Shown: positions 16,370 to 24,741 of the stretch, one piece after another
Numbering within the stretch: the first letter of the stretch is position 1
Layout: the number at the start of each line of letters is the position of its first letter
NCBI GenBank assembly: GCA_934728065.1
Contig: CAKVDW010000001.1
Location: 176,995-240,994, forward strand
Source of the DNA: an uncultured Campylobacter sp.
GTDB lineage: Bacteria > Campylobacterota > Campylobacteria > Campylobacterales > Campylobacteraceae
Direction of reading: 5' to 3'
DNA length: 64,000 nucleotides
Made by a program: the position numbers and the translations under genes
The notes under the pieces: generated by a model
What the model was told of the DNA's origin: nothing
Databases searched by the model: none
What the model saw: the letters and a program-made list of their open reading frames with translations, nothing else

Positions 16370-17092
16370 ATGAAACTCAAGCTTATCTTTTCTTATGATG
16401 GTTCGCGTTTTCAAGGCTCAGCCACGCAGCCACACGCAAACACCGTCCAAGATACGCTTTTAAGCGCACTTGCGCATTTAGGCATTTTTGAAAGACCTCT
16501 TTTTGCTTCACGCACAGACAAGGGCGTGCATTCGCTTGGCGCAGTAGCAAGCGTGCGGTGCGGGGAGCATTTCGATGATTTAAATTCGCTTAAAAATCAG
16601 CTCAACCGCTTTGCTCACCCGCACATTCACATAAAACGCATTGAAAAGGTGAGTGAAAATTTCGAGGTTCGCTTTGATGCTAAAATGCGCGAGTATCGCT
16701 ATATGCTTCATCACGGAGAATTTATCCCCTTTTTAGCCCCATATTTTCATTTTTACCCCAAAATTGACATACAAAAAGCCAACGAAATTTTAGCCCACTT
16801 CATCGGCACTCACGATTTTAAGCTTTTTCAAAAACAAAATGAACCAAACAAAGACACAGTAAGAACTGTTTTTAAGGCAAAGGTGTATAATTATAAAAAT
16901 TTAACCATTTTTGTATTTCGCGCAAATGGCTTTTTACGCGCCCAAATTCGCTTTACTGTTGCTACTGTGCTGAAGGCATTAGCCAAAAAGCTCAGTCAAA
17001 GCGAGATTTTAGAGCAAATTAATGCCCAAAAAGCCCACATAAGAACACCCGCACCACCAAATGGACTTTATTTGACTAAGATTTTATATTAG
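16370..17092 (+). CDS. truA: tRNA pseudouridine(38-40) synthase TruA
   Basis: 240 residues. The catalytic Asp sits in FASRTDKGVHSLG near residue 50. FEVRFDAKMREYRYMLHHGE and the C-terminal GFLRAQIRFTV are the other TruA hallmarks. It isomerises uridines in the anticodon arm of many tRNAs. It ends the glmU block; the next gene has its own promoter. Confidence 0.94.
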   Translation: MKLKLIFSYDGSRFQGSATQPHANTVQDTLLSALAHLGIFERPLFASRTDKGVHSLGAVASVRCGEHFDDLNSLKNQLNRFAHPHIHIKRIEKVSENFEVRFDAKMREYRYMLHHGEFIPFLAPYFHFYPKIDIQKANEILAHFIGTHDFKLFQKQNEPNKDTVRTVFKAKVYNYKNLTIFVFRANGFLRAQIRFTVATVLKALAKKLSQSEILEQINAQKAHIRTPAPPNGLYLTKILY

Positions 17093-17122
17093 GCATATTT
17101 AACCATAATTAAAATTTTTAAA

Positions 17123-17159
17123 GTATAATTTCCCTGCTTCAAATTTTTAAAATTTGAAA
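17123..17159 (+). promoter_or_regulatory. Promoter and leader hairpin of cjaA
   Basis: TATAAT at 17123-17128 after an AT-rich run is the probable -10 box. Shortly after, 17138-17158 is a near-palindrome of the form TTCAAATTTT/AAAATTTGAA that could fold at the start of the leader and protect the mRNA. Confidence 0.45.
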
Positions 17160-17195
17160 GATTAGTTAAGCTTGAAAAAGCAAGAAAGGTATGAT

Positions 17196-18086
17196 ATGAA
17201 AAAAATAGCTTTAGCTGTTTTTGGAATTTTTGTTGCAGTATGTTTTACTGCTTGCGAGCCAAAGAAAAGTGGCGAGGCAAACGCTACTAATGAAAGCGAT
17301 TCACAAGCTCAAAGCACTCAAACAAGTGCCACAGGCACGCTTGCTAAGATAAAAGAAACAGGCGTGGTGCGTATAGGTGTTTTTGGTGATAAACCACCTT
17401 TTGGCTTCATCGATGCCAGCGGTGTCAATCAAGGCTATGACATAGTCTTTGCTAAACGCATTGCGCTTGAGCTTCTAGGCGATGAAAACAAGGTTCAGTT
17501 CGTTCCTGTCGAGGCTGCAAACCGCGTGGAGTTTTTAAAATCTGACAAGGTAGACATAATCCTTGCAAATTTCACTCAAACGCCAGAAAGAGCGGAGCAG
17601 GTGGATTTCACGCTGCCTTATATGAAAGTTTCACTAGGCATTGTCGTGCCTGATGGCTCTACAATCGCCAGCGTGGAGGACTTAAAGGGCAAAAAACTCA
17701 TCGTCAATAAAGGCACAACAGCCGATGCGTATTTTACCAAAAATCACCCAGACATTGAGCTAGTGCGCTTTGACCAAAACACAGAGACTTTCAACGCCTT
17801 TAAAGACGGGCGAGGGGACGCTTTATCACACGATAACACCCTACTTTTCGCTTGGGCGAAAGATAACGAGGGCTTTAAAGTCGTAGTGCGTGAGCTTGGC
17901 AGCAAGGATACTATCGCAGCTGCCGTGAAAAAGGGCGACACGGAGTTAAAAGGCTTTATTGATGAGCTTATAGCAAAGCTTGCAAACGAGCAGTTTTTCC
18001 ACAAAGCCTATGAAAGCACGCTTAAAGAGGCTTTTACCAGCGACATAAACGCTGAAGATGTTGTCATCGAGGGCGGAAAATACTAA
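17196..18086 (+). CDS. cjaA: CjaA-like amino-acid (cystine/cysteine) binding lipoprotein
   Basis: 296 residues from ATG 17196, with AAAGG just upstream. A lipoprotein signal ends at the Cys at residue 20 (VCFTAC), followed by a Ser/Asn/Gln-rich tether and a type II solute-binding fold: GVVRIGVFGDKPPFGFID, AANRVEFLKSDKVDIILANF, and KGTTADAYFTKNHPDIE. These segments agree closely with C. jejuni CjaA, a surface-exposed immunogenic protein that binds cysteine. The tether is longer than I remember for CjaA (about 279 residues). The permease and ATPase genes are not beside it. Confidence 0.88.
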   Translation: MKKIALAVFGIFVAVCFTACEPKKSGEANATNESDSQAQSTQTSATGTLAKIKETGVVRIGVFGDKPPFGFIDASGVNQGYDIVFAKRIALELLGDENKVQFVPVEAANRVEFLKSDKVDIILANFTQTPERAEQVDFTLPYMKVSLGIVVPDGSTIASVEDLKGKKLIVNKGTTADAYFTKNHPDIELVRFDQNTETFNAFKDGRGDALSHDNTLLFAWAKDNEGFKVVVRELGSKDTIAAAVKKGDTELKGFIDELIAKLANEQFFHKAYESTLKEAFTSDINAEDVVIEGGKY

Positions 18087-18094
18087 TATTATTA

Positions 18095-18123
18095 ACTTCA
18101 AAGTGCCTTAAGCACTTTGAAGT
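18095..18123. terminator. Terminator between cjaA and the outer membrane protein gene
   Basis: Perfect 12-base inverted repeat ACTTCAAAGTGC/GCACTTTGAAGT with a five-base loop, followed by TCTT. It lies between convergent genes and can serve both. Confidence 0.8.
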
Positions 18124-18146
18124 CTTAAAAAGGAGATTCTCATACC

Positions 18147-18698
18147 TTAAAAAGAAAAGGTATATCGAAGTCCTATACTATAGGGCTGTGAAAGTTTTAC
18201 TAAATCTTTCTTTTGTTGAATGAAGCCCACTCTACCAAAAAGCTCCACTCCGTGAGCCTTAGCGATATTTGCTCTTAAACCAAGATTAGCCCCTGCATCA
18301 AAACCGCTTATGCTATAACCTTCTTTAGGTTTGTGAGTAGTATAACCCACACTCAAACCAGCAAAGGCGCCAAAGTCTAAACTACCGCTTGAAACGAAGT
18401 TATAAAGCGCATCAACATTTGCATTTGCATTTAAAGTGCTGGTTTTATCTCCATCTTTTTTAGCATCGCCATTATCAACTACACCGTAATAACGAAGACC
18501 GAAATTTTCGCTAAAAAACTGCTTGTAACCACCAACAACACCGTATCTAAAGCCCTGCTGGTGAGAATCTCCTTTTGTTTCGTTTTTTACAGCTCCATAT
18601 CCAGCTTGAATGCCAGCAAAAGCACCGCTTTCTTCAGCTACTGCGCAAGTAGCACCTAAAATCCCTGCTAAGGCAAGGCTTAATACAACTTTTCTCAT
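18147..18698 (-). CDS. Phase-variable outer membrane beta-barrel protein
   Basis: 183 residues from ATG 18698. Signal peptide MRKVVLSLALAGILGATCAVA, then a small porin-like barrel: short alternating strands (GAFAGIQAGYGAV; YGVVGGYKQFFSENFGLRYY; FGAFAGLSVGYTTH) and a C-terminal IGLRYTFSF with the terminal Phe for BAM assembly. This resembles small Helicobacter/Campylobacter OMPs, but I cannot name it. A C14 tract (G14 on the coding strand) lies 54 bases before the start codon. A shortened copy is at 55007-55202. Expression is likely variable. Confidence 0.78.
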   Translation of the reverse strand: MRKVVLSLALAGILGATCAVAEESGAFAGIQAGYGAVKNETKGDSHQQGFRYGVVGGYKQFFSENFGLRYYGVVDNGDAKKDGDKTSTLNANANVDALYNFVSSGSLDFGAFAGLSVGYTTHKPKEGYSISGFDAGANLGLRANIAKAHGVELFGRVGFIQQKKDLVKLSQPYSIGLRYTFSF

Positions 18699-18721
18699 AA
18701 TGAGTCCTTTGAAATGAATTT

Positions 18722-18737
18722 CTTTGCAAAAGCAAAG
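18722..18737 (-). promoter_or_regulatory. Hairpin in the leader of the outer membrane protein gene
   Basis: CTTTGC-TTTT-GCAAAG, a perfect six-base stem with four-base loop, between the G tract and the ribosome site (AAAGGA). The same hairpin is kept in the second copy at 55226-55241. Confidence 0.55.
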
Positions 18738-18751
18738 ATAATGATATTTTA

Positions 18752-18765
18752 CCCCCCCCCCCCCC
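18752..18765 (-). repeat. C14 (G14 on the coding strand) contingency tract
   Basis: Fourteen consecutive C on the plus strand. On the minus strand TAAAAT follows the tract directly and could be a -10 box, which would put the tract in the -35/-10 spacer. Length change by slippage would then tune promoter strength rather than frame. Confidence 0.85.
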
Positions 18766-19008
18766 TCCAACAAAAAAATAAATGAAGTAAATTTTTTTGT
18801 TATTTTTTTAAATTTTTGTTAAAAAATGTGTAAAATTTGCATTAAATCTGTGCTATACTTTTGGCTTTAAATTTGGAGTTTTAGGCTAAAATGATGAAAA
18901 ATCAAGGCTTTGTTTTAAAAAGTGCTTGAATTTTACTTTACAAGGGCTTGTAGCACAAATTAAAGCTTAAAATTTTAACTTTTTTGAAATTTAAAACGGA
19001 GTTTTACT

Positions 19009-21228
19009 TTGGCGAAAAAATTTGATGAGAATTCAGCTAGGCAAAGCCTTGCTTTTTGCTCAATGAGCGAAAATTTTCACTGCTATAAAAATTTCATTGT
19101 TTTGGGCTTGGTGCTTGGAATTTTGGGCGAAATTTGTTATTTTTTGCAACGATTTTTACTCGCTTATACAAATTTTGATGAGTTTGCACCGCTCAAAAAA
19201 GAGCTTTTGGCTATGTTTATAATGGGCTTTCGCCTTGATATGCGCGCCGTGTGCGTTGTGATAGCCTTAATAATGCTGCTTGGCTACCTTGTGCTTTTTA
19301 GCAAAATGCTTTTTAAGGCAAGGCTCAAAATGACGGCAGGGGGGGGGGCATTTGATAAAAAGAATTTAAGCAAAAATGATTTTCTCTTAAATTTTTATCT
19401 CAAATTTGACAAATTTATCTACAAATTTACGCTTTTTTTCGCCACTTTATCAAGCTTTGTTTTTGCTTTGAGTGCCTTTGTGAATTTTTATTATTTTCGC
19501 ACTTATCACACCAAAATCGACATTTTTATCTTTGGCTTAAAGGACGATGACACCGCAGCTATCTTAAAGATAATGTGGCAAGATTACCCTGTCTTAATCA
19601 TCTTGCTAGCTAGCATTTGCTTTGCGTGGCTTTGTTTGCAGCTTTCAAAGAGAATTTTAAATTCTCATTTTATGGGCAAAAACTCCGCTCAATTTAAGCT
19701 AAATTCAAGCAAGCCACGCGCAAATCAAGCTAAAACAAAATTCGCCCCTTTGCTGTCCTTTGTGCTGAATTTAACCCTTATTGCGCTCGTTTTTATAGGC
19801 ATTCGTGGCAGTGTCAGTGCTTTTCCTTTGCGTGAAGATGAGCATCATATAGCCGCAAATGCCTTGATAAACCATATCAGCACAAATCCCATCATCGCTT
19901 TTTCGTGGGCTTTAAGCCATTACAAAGAGCAAGACAGCTTTCAAGCCGTGAATTTAGATGAATTTGAAGCCTTACAAAGAGAACTTTTCCCTGTATTTCA
20001 GCACAACAGCCAAAAAAGTATAAGCAAAAGCCCAAATGTCGTTGTCGTGCTTATGGAAAGTCTTGGCACAAATATGCTATCCCTTGACAATGCCTTAAAT
20101 TTTGACTTGCTTATGGGCTTTCGGGCGCATTTTGAAGCGGGCAAAGTGGCGCAAAACTCATCAAAACCCCAAAATGACTTTATTTTTATGAATTTTTTAT
20201 CATCAACTAATGGCACAGCAGGCAGTTTCGCCTCGCTTTTCTTTTTAAGCCCTAATGCTAACATATCTCTTGGTTTAGCAAAGGACAAAAAGCTCGCACT
20301 CACGCCCTTTGCGGTGTATAAAAATGCTGGATATGAAGTGATTTACATTACTTCTGGCAATCGCTCGTGGCAAAATTTCGGCGATTACGCTACCACGCTA
20401 GGTGCTGATGCGGTGTATGATAGCAATTTCCTTATGTCGCGCTATCCACAAAGCAAGCAAAATGCTAATATCTATGGCGTGCTTGATGAATTTGCCTATA
20501 AATTCGCTTTTGAGTTGCTCCAAAAGGCGACAAAGCCCACATTTATAGCTATTCTTACGACTTCAAATCACCCGCCTTACCCAAGTTTGCCCCAGCATTT
20601 TAGCGCGCCAAAATTTGATTTTAAGGACAAAATGCACTTTTTCAAGCACAACAACGCCCAAAAAACTCGCGCAAGTGCTGAAATTTTCGCTTATTCTAAC
20701 AATGCCTTTGGCGAATTTATCGACTCTATCAAGCACAGCGAGCTTAAAAACTCTACCATTATCGCTGCTAGTGGCGACCACAAAAATAGAGATTTGATAG
20801 CCTTTGAAAACACGCCATTAAATCACGCCGTGCCGTTTTACTTGTATGTGCCAAGTGCCTACACAAAGGACTTTGATAAAAACGGCTTTGCCTTTAATCC
20901 TGCTACAATAGGCTCTCACAAGGACATTTTCCCAACTCTTTACGCGCTGAGCTTAAACGAGTATGATTTTCTCACGCTTGGCGGGCGCAACCTTTTTGAC
21001 AAAAATGCGCTAAAAAGCTATGATTTTGCGGTAAATTCAGAGCTTTGGCTTGATGAGAGTGGAATTTACCCTGCAAATTCAGTATTTGGCTACAAATACA
21101 CGCTTAAAAATGGCTTTATAACGCAGTCAAATGAAAGTTTCAAACTCCCCAAAAACAAGGCTGAATTCTTGCAAAAATACCAAAAACTTGACAATTTACA
21201 GCTTAACTACCGCGTTTTACAGCCATAA
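19009..21228 (+). CDS. LTA-synthase-family membrane phosphotransferase, phase variable
   Basis: 739 residues from TTG 19009 (ACGGAG eight bases upstream). Five membrane helices in the first 270 residues precede a periplasmic alkaline-phosphatase/sulfatase domain. Its metal and active-site positions are Glu350 (VVVLMESLG), nucleophile Thr403 (NGTAGSFASLFF), and Asp590-His591 (ASGDHKNRD). Relatives transfer phosphoglycerol or phosphoethanolamine from phospholipids to envelope glycans or lipid A. A G10 tract codes for three Gly at residues 111-113, in the loop between helices. At ten G the frame is open (ON); one base more or less would stop translation early. The acceptor is unknown. Confidence 0.82.
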   Translation: MAKKFDENSARQSLAFCSMSENFHCYKNFIVLGLVLGILGEICYFLQRFLLAYTNFDEFAPLKKELLAMFIMGFRLDMRAVCVVIALIMLLGYLVLFSKMLFKARLKMTAGGGAFDKKNLSKNDFLLNFYLKFDKFIYKFTLFFATLSSFVFALSAFVNFYYFRTYHTKIDIFIFGLKDDDTAAILKIMWQDYPVLIILLASICFAWLCLQLSKRILNSHFMGKNSAQFKLNSSKPRANQAKTKFAPLLSFVLNLTLIALVFIGIRGSVSAFPLREDEHHIAANALINHISTNPIIAFSWALSHYKEQDSFQAVNLDEFEALQRELFPVFQHNSQKSISKSPNVVVVLMESLGTNMLSLDNALNFDLLMGFRAHFEAGKVAQNSSKPQNDFIFMNFLSSTNGTAGSFASLFFLSPNANISLGLAKDKKLALTPFAVYKNAGYEVIYITSGNRSWQNFGDYATTLGADAVYDSNFLMSRYPQSKQNANIYGVLDEFAYKFAFELLQKATKPTFIAILTTSNHPPYPSLPQHFSAPKFDFKDKMHFFKHNNAQKTRASAEIFAYSNNAFGEFIDSIKHSELKNSTIIAASGDHKNRDLIAFENTPLNHAVPFYLYVPSAYTKDFDKNGFAFNPATIGSHKDIFPTLYALSLNEYDFLTLGGRNLFDKNALKSYDFAVNSELWLDESGIYPANSVFGYKYTLKNGFITQSNESFKLPKNKAEFLQKYQKLDNLQLNYRVLQP
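19339..19348 (+). repeat. G10 contingency tract inside the transferase gene
   Basis: Ten G within codons 110-114 (GCA GGG GGG GGG GCA). The current length keeps the gene in frame. Confidence 0.9.
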
Positions 21229-21563
21229 CTTTATGTCAAATTCATAAAAGAACAAATTTAAGCAAAGGTCTAAATTTTTACAAACAATAATAAACATAAG
21301 TCAAATTTTTTAAATTTTATCGCAACTTATGGCTACTTGCTCGCTCGTTTTACTTATAAAAAAAGGAAATTGATATACAGTAAAATCAGCTTTATTTTTT
21401 TAAATTTAAATCACTAATGACTTATTTTTTGCCTAAAATTTCACGCTTTCAAATAAAATTTTAAAATACTCATAAAAAATATATAAAAATTTTCTTAAAT
21501 TTAATTTTATTTTAAGAGAATTTATTTTATAATTTTGGCGAACTTTATCTTAAAGGAGGAAAA
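21229..21563 (+). promoter_or_regulatory. Spacer upstream of amt with its promoter
   Basis: 335 very AT-rich bases without a gene. TATAAT at 21528-21533 after a T/A-rich stretch is the likely -10 box, and AAAGGAGG at 21552-21559 is an unusually strong ribosome site. The T-tract-rich middle could be intrinsically curved. I see no NtrC or other specific operator. Confidence 0.55.
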
Positions 21564-22811
21564 ATGACTGATATGAATCCCACAAATACGAGCTTTATAA
21601 TGCTCTGCTCTTTGCTTGTGCTGCTGATGACGCCTGCACTAGCTATGTTTTACGCTGGTTTGGTGCGTAGCAAAAATATGCTTAACACTATTATGAACTG
21701 CTTTATCGTATTTGGCGTGATAAGTTTGCAGTGGATTTTGCTGGGCTTTACGCTCTCTTTTGGCGAGGACACGGGCGCTGGTGTGGTAGGTAGTTTGGCA
21801 AATTTTGCGCTAGCTGGCGTGAGTGGCTATAATGCTTCTGGCGTGCCAAATGTGCTTTTTGTCGCCTTTCAAATGATGTTTGCGCTCATAGCCTCCGCCA
21901 TCATCACGGGTTCGCTTGTCGGGCGCATAAAACTTGGCGTGCTGGTGGTGTTTCTCATCTTTTGGAGCACTCTCGTGTATGATGTGCTGGCGCATATGGT
22001 TTGGAGTGAAAATGGCTTTTTGCTTGGGCGCGGGAGCTTTGATTTTGCAGGCGGTGGCGTGGTGCATATCAGCTCTGGCATAGCTGGGCTGGTGGGCGCG
22101 CTGATGGTTGGCGCAAGGCGCGACAAGCCTGAAAACGCCACAAACAACGCAAATTCCATACCCTACGCCTTTTTGGGCGCGATATTGCTCTTTATGGGCT
22201 GGCTGGGCTTTAACGCTGGCAGTGCGGGCGGTGTCGATGACATAGCGGTAAATGCCTTTGTAGTTACCATACTTTCGGCATCCACAGGCTTTTTGGTGTG
22301 GATTTTAGCCGAGTGGCTCATACACAAAAAGCCAACCGTGCTTGGCGGTTTGAGTGGCTTAGTGGCGGGACTTGTCGGCATAACGCCAGCTTGCGGCTAT
22401 GTGAGCATAGCATCTAGCATTATCATCGGTGCTGTGGCTGCCTTGCTGTGCTACTTTGGGCTGAGTTTCATCAAATACAAACTACGGCTTGATGATACTT
22501 TGGACGCCTTTTCACTGCACGGCATAGGCGGCGTTTGGGGCGGTATCGCCACAGGACTTTTTGCAAGCGGTGCGGTAAATCCTGCTGTCGTGGCTGATGG
22601 CGCACTTGGAGAGGGCTTGTTTATCGGCGGTTCGTGGCATTTGCTTTTAGAGCAAGTCTTTGCCATAGTCCTTTGTATCACGCTTTCAGCTGTGGTAAGT
22701 TTTGTGATATTTAAGCTTATATCGCTTTTTACGAGCTTACGCGTGGAAGAAGAAGTTGAATTTGAAGGGCTTGACAAGAAAATTCACGGCGAAAGTGCGT
22801 ATAGCGTCTAA
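21564..22811 (+). CDS. amt: Ammonium transporter Amt
   Basis: 415 residues with eleven membrane segments. Family landmarks include MFYAGLVRSKNML, the twin-histidine region (VVHISSGIAGLVGAL and, later, DAFSLHGIGGVWGGI), and GFNAGSAGG. It conducts ammonium across the inner membrane. The PII gene glnK, usually the next gene in other bacteria, is absent; a terminator follows directly. Control by a distant PII protein, or none, must be considered. G+C is somewhat higher than in neighbouring genes, as is common for membrane-channel genes. Confidence 0.95.
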   Translation: MTDMNPTNTSFIMLCSLLVLLMTPALAMFYAGLVRSKNMLNTIMNCFIVFGVISLQWILLGFTLSFGEDTGAGVVGSLANFALAGVSGYNASGVPNVLFVAFQMMFALIASAIITGSLVGRIKLGVLVVFLIFWSTLVYDVLAHMVWSENGFLLGRGSFDFAGGGVVHISSGIAGLVGALMVGARRDKPENATNNANSIPYAFLGAILLFMGWLGFNAGSAGGVDDIAVNAFVVTILSASTGFLVWILAEWLIHKKPTVLGGLSGLVAGLVGITPACGYVSIASSIIIGAVAALLCYFGLSFIKYKLRLDDTLDAFSLHGIGGVWGGIATGLFASGAVNPAVVADGALGEGLFIGGSWHLLLEQVFAIVLCITLSAVVSFVIFKLISLFTSLRVEEEVEFEGLDKKIHGESAYSV

Positions 22812-22814
22812 GTT

Positions 22815-22839
22815 AAAAGCCCTATTTTATGGGGCTTTT
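22815..22839 (+). terminator. Rho-independent terminator of amt
   Basis: AAAAGCCC / GGGCTTTT, eight-base stem with nine-base loop, ending in T-rich sequence four bases after the amt stop. Confidence 0.85.
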
Positions 22840-22967
22840 AAGCTTTATAATTTTTATATTTAAAAATATATAAAATTTTTCTTAAATTAATTATTATTTA
22901 TAGCAAATTATAATTTATTTGGCATTTTAAAATATAAATTTTTATGTAAAATTAATTTTCTTTAGAC

Positions 22968-22973
22968 TATAAT
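22968..22973 (+). promoter_or_regulatory. -10 box of the alanine symporter gene
   Basis: TATAAT, 42 bases before the start codon, preceded by a T-rich stretch. Confidence 0.5.
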
Positions 22974-23014
22974 AAAAGCTTTAAAATGCAAATCTTAAAA
23001 TTTATGAGGTTACA

Positions 23015-24472
23015 ATGTTTGATATATTTGAGTTGATACAAGGCTTTTTGCGGCTTGTTTTGCCAAAAACTGATGTGTTGATGGTAGTTTTGCTTGTCAT
23101 TACGGGGGTTTATTATAGTTTTAAGCTTCGTTTCGTGCAGTTTTCTATGCTAGGCTCGGTGTTTAAGCTACTTACGCAAAGGCACAAAGAGCAAAAAGAC
23201 GAGCATATCAGTCCATTTGCTGCACTGATGATTTCGACTGCTTCGCGTGTTGGCATAGGCAATATCGCTGGCATTTCGGTAGCTTTGGTGCTTGGCGGGG
23301 CTGGGGCTTTGTTTTGGATGTGGCTTATGGCGTTTTTTGGTGGCGCAAGTGCCTTTGCTGAAAGCACGCTCGCACAGGTTTATAAGAGCAAAGATAGCGG
23401 CGGAGGCTTTAAGGGCGGACCAGCTTATTATATAAAAAAGGCTTTGGGGCTTGGTTGGCTTGGTAGCTTTTTCGCGCTCATACTCATCATCACCTATGCT
23501 TACGGCTTTAACGGCTTGCAAAGCCAGACGATGACTTCGGCGTTTAAGGTGTATTATGATTTGTATTTTAACGGCAGCGGCACGGATTTTTCGCAAAGTG
23601 CTATGCCCCTTTACATAGGGCTTTTGTTAAGCCTTTTTTGTGTGTGGCTTTTTTTCTCACACCACAGCAAAATCGGCAAGGTAAGCTCCATAATCGTGCC
23701 TATAATGGCGTTTTTCTACACCTTTCTTGCGCTCGTTGCGGTGCTGTGGCATTTTGACAAAATCCCTGCTGTTTTTAGTCTCATTTTCGAGCAAGCCTTT
23801 GATTTTGAAGCGATTTTTGGGGGCTTTGCGGGTTCAGCCCTTGTCATAGGCATCAAACGCGGACTTTACTCAAACGAAGCGGGTATGGGTTCAGCCCCAA
23901 ATGCAGCCGCAGCCGCTATCACTTCGCACCCCGCAAAACAGGGCATTATACAAAGTTTTGCCGTGCTTATCGATGTCATCATTTGCACAAGCACAGGGCT
24001 TTTGGTGCTGTTTTCGCAAGCGTATTTTGAAAATGTAGGGGTTGATGGCAAGCCGCTACTTACGGCTTTGCCACTCGTGCAAGCGGTGATGAGAGAGTAT
24101 TATGGCGTTTGGGGGCTGCATTTTGTCTCTATCGCCGTAGTTTTGTTTGCTATCACTTCTTTGATAGGCAACTACTACTACGCACAGGCAAATGTCAAGT
24201 ATCTTACAGACTCAAAGCTTGTGATGAACGCCTTTCGCATTTCAGCTGTGGCTATGGTTTTCATCGGTTCGCAGATGAATATCTCGCTGGCTTGGGACTT
24301 GGCGGATTTAACGATGGCGTTTATGGCGACTACAAATATCATTTCGATTTTGTTGCTTGGAGGTATCGTAAAAAAGGTGCTTGATGACTTTGTGGAGCAA
24401 AAACGCAAGGGTTTAGACCCGCATTTTAGCGCGAAAAAACTCGGCATAAAAAACGCTGAGTGCTGGGAGTAG
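23015..24472 (+). CDS. Alanine/glycine:cation symporter (AGCS family)
   Basis: 485 residues with about ten to eleven membrane segments. The AGCS signature PFAALMISTASRVGIGNIAG lies near residue 67, with GGPAYYIKKALG and SNEAGMGSAPNAAAAA further on. It imports alanine or glycine with sodium or protons. Amino acids are main carbon sources for Campylobacter, which do not ferment sugars. A 45-residue membrane protein begins five bases after its stop and probably belongs to the same transport unit. Confidence 0.9.
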   Translation: MFDIFELIQGFLRLVLPKTDVLMVVLLVITGVYYSFKLRFVQFSMLGSVFKLLTQRHKEQKDEHISPFAALMISTASRVGIGNIAGISVALVLGGAGALFWMWLMAFFGGASAFAESTLAQVYKSKDSGGGFKGGPAYYIKKALGLGWLGSFFALILIITYAYGFNGLQSQTMTSAFKVYYDLYFNGSGTDFSQSAMPLYIGLLLSLFCVWLFFSHHSKIGKVSSIIVPIMAFFYTFLALVAVLWHFDKIPAVFSLIFEQAFDFEAIFGGFAGSALVIGIKRGLYSNEAGMGSAPNAAAAAITSHPAKQGIIQSFAVLIDVIICTSTGLLVLFSQAYFENVGVDGKPLLTALPLVQAVMREYYGVWGLHFVSIAVVLFAITSLIGNYYYAQANVKYLTDSKLVMNAFRISAVAMVFIGSQMNISLAWDLADLTMAFMATTNIISILLLGGIVKKVLDDFVEQKRKGLDPHFSAKKLGIKNAECWE

Positions 24473-24476
24473 GGGA

Positions 24477-24614
24477 GTGGAGTTTTTAGACTTTATTATT
24501 GTGGGGCTTTTTGCGTGCTTTGTGGCGTTTTTTGTCATCGGCTTTAACCGCCAAATGATAGAAAAAAACAAGCAAAGAGAAGAAAAATACCGCAAAAAAA
24601 ATGACAAAATTTAA
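24477..24614 (+). CDS. 45-residue membrane protein linked to the alanine symporter
   Basis: GTG start at 24477 with GGGAG eight bases upstream, overlapping the end of the symporter gene. It has one hydrophobic helix (residues 5-24, DFIIVGLFACFVAFFVIGFN) and a strongly basic tail (KNKQREEKYRKKNDK). This plan resembles the small partner subunits encoded behind some sodium-coupled amino acid importers, but there is no sequence match I can name. It is shorter than most annotation cut-offs and so easily missed. Confidence 0.6.
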   Translation: MEFLDFIIVGLFACFVAFFVIGFNRQMIEKNKQREEKYRKKNDKI

Positions 24615-24741
24615 AGGCGAAGTGTTTATGATGAAATTCGTGGCTTGTGCTGAAAAAAAGCGAAACGCACTCAATTATATATGAGTGAGCTTTTTAAACC
24701 CTGCGAAATTCACATAAAAACGAGCCGCAAAAGGAAAGAAA

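Larger units (their letters stand above)
18616..18820 (-). repeat. Dispersed repeat copy 1 (5' part of OMP gene plus promoter)
   Basis: About 205 bases nearly identical to 55120-55323, covering the first 27 or so codons, leader hairpin, G/C tract and upstream AT-rich region. The differences are scattered substitutions and tract length. Confidence 0.85.
18699..19008. other. Intergenic region between the OMP and transferase genes
   Basis: 310 bases between divergent genes. Left part: OMP leader and C14 tract. Right part: AT-rich DNA with a possible -10 (TATACT near 18853) and ACGGAG (18996-19001) eight bases before the TTG start of the transferase. No further gene is seen. Confidence 0.6.

Noticed and set aside
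23168..23596. 142-residue minus-strand frame inside the alanine symporter gene
   Set aside because: Antisense to a well-supported gene and without motifs or a ribosome site.
24615..24741. Short frame starting at the ATGATG near 24629
   Set aside because: Only about 18 codons before a stop and no conserved features; left as spacer.
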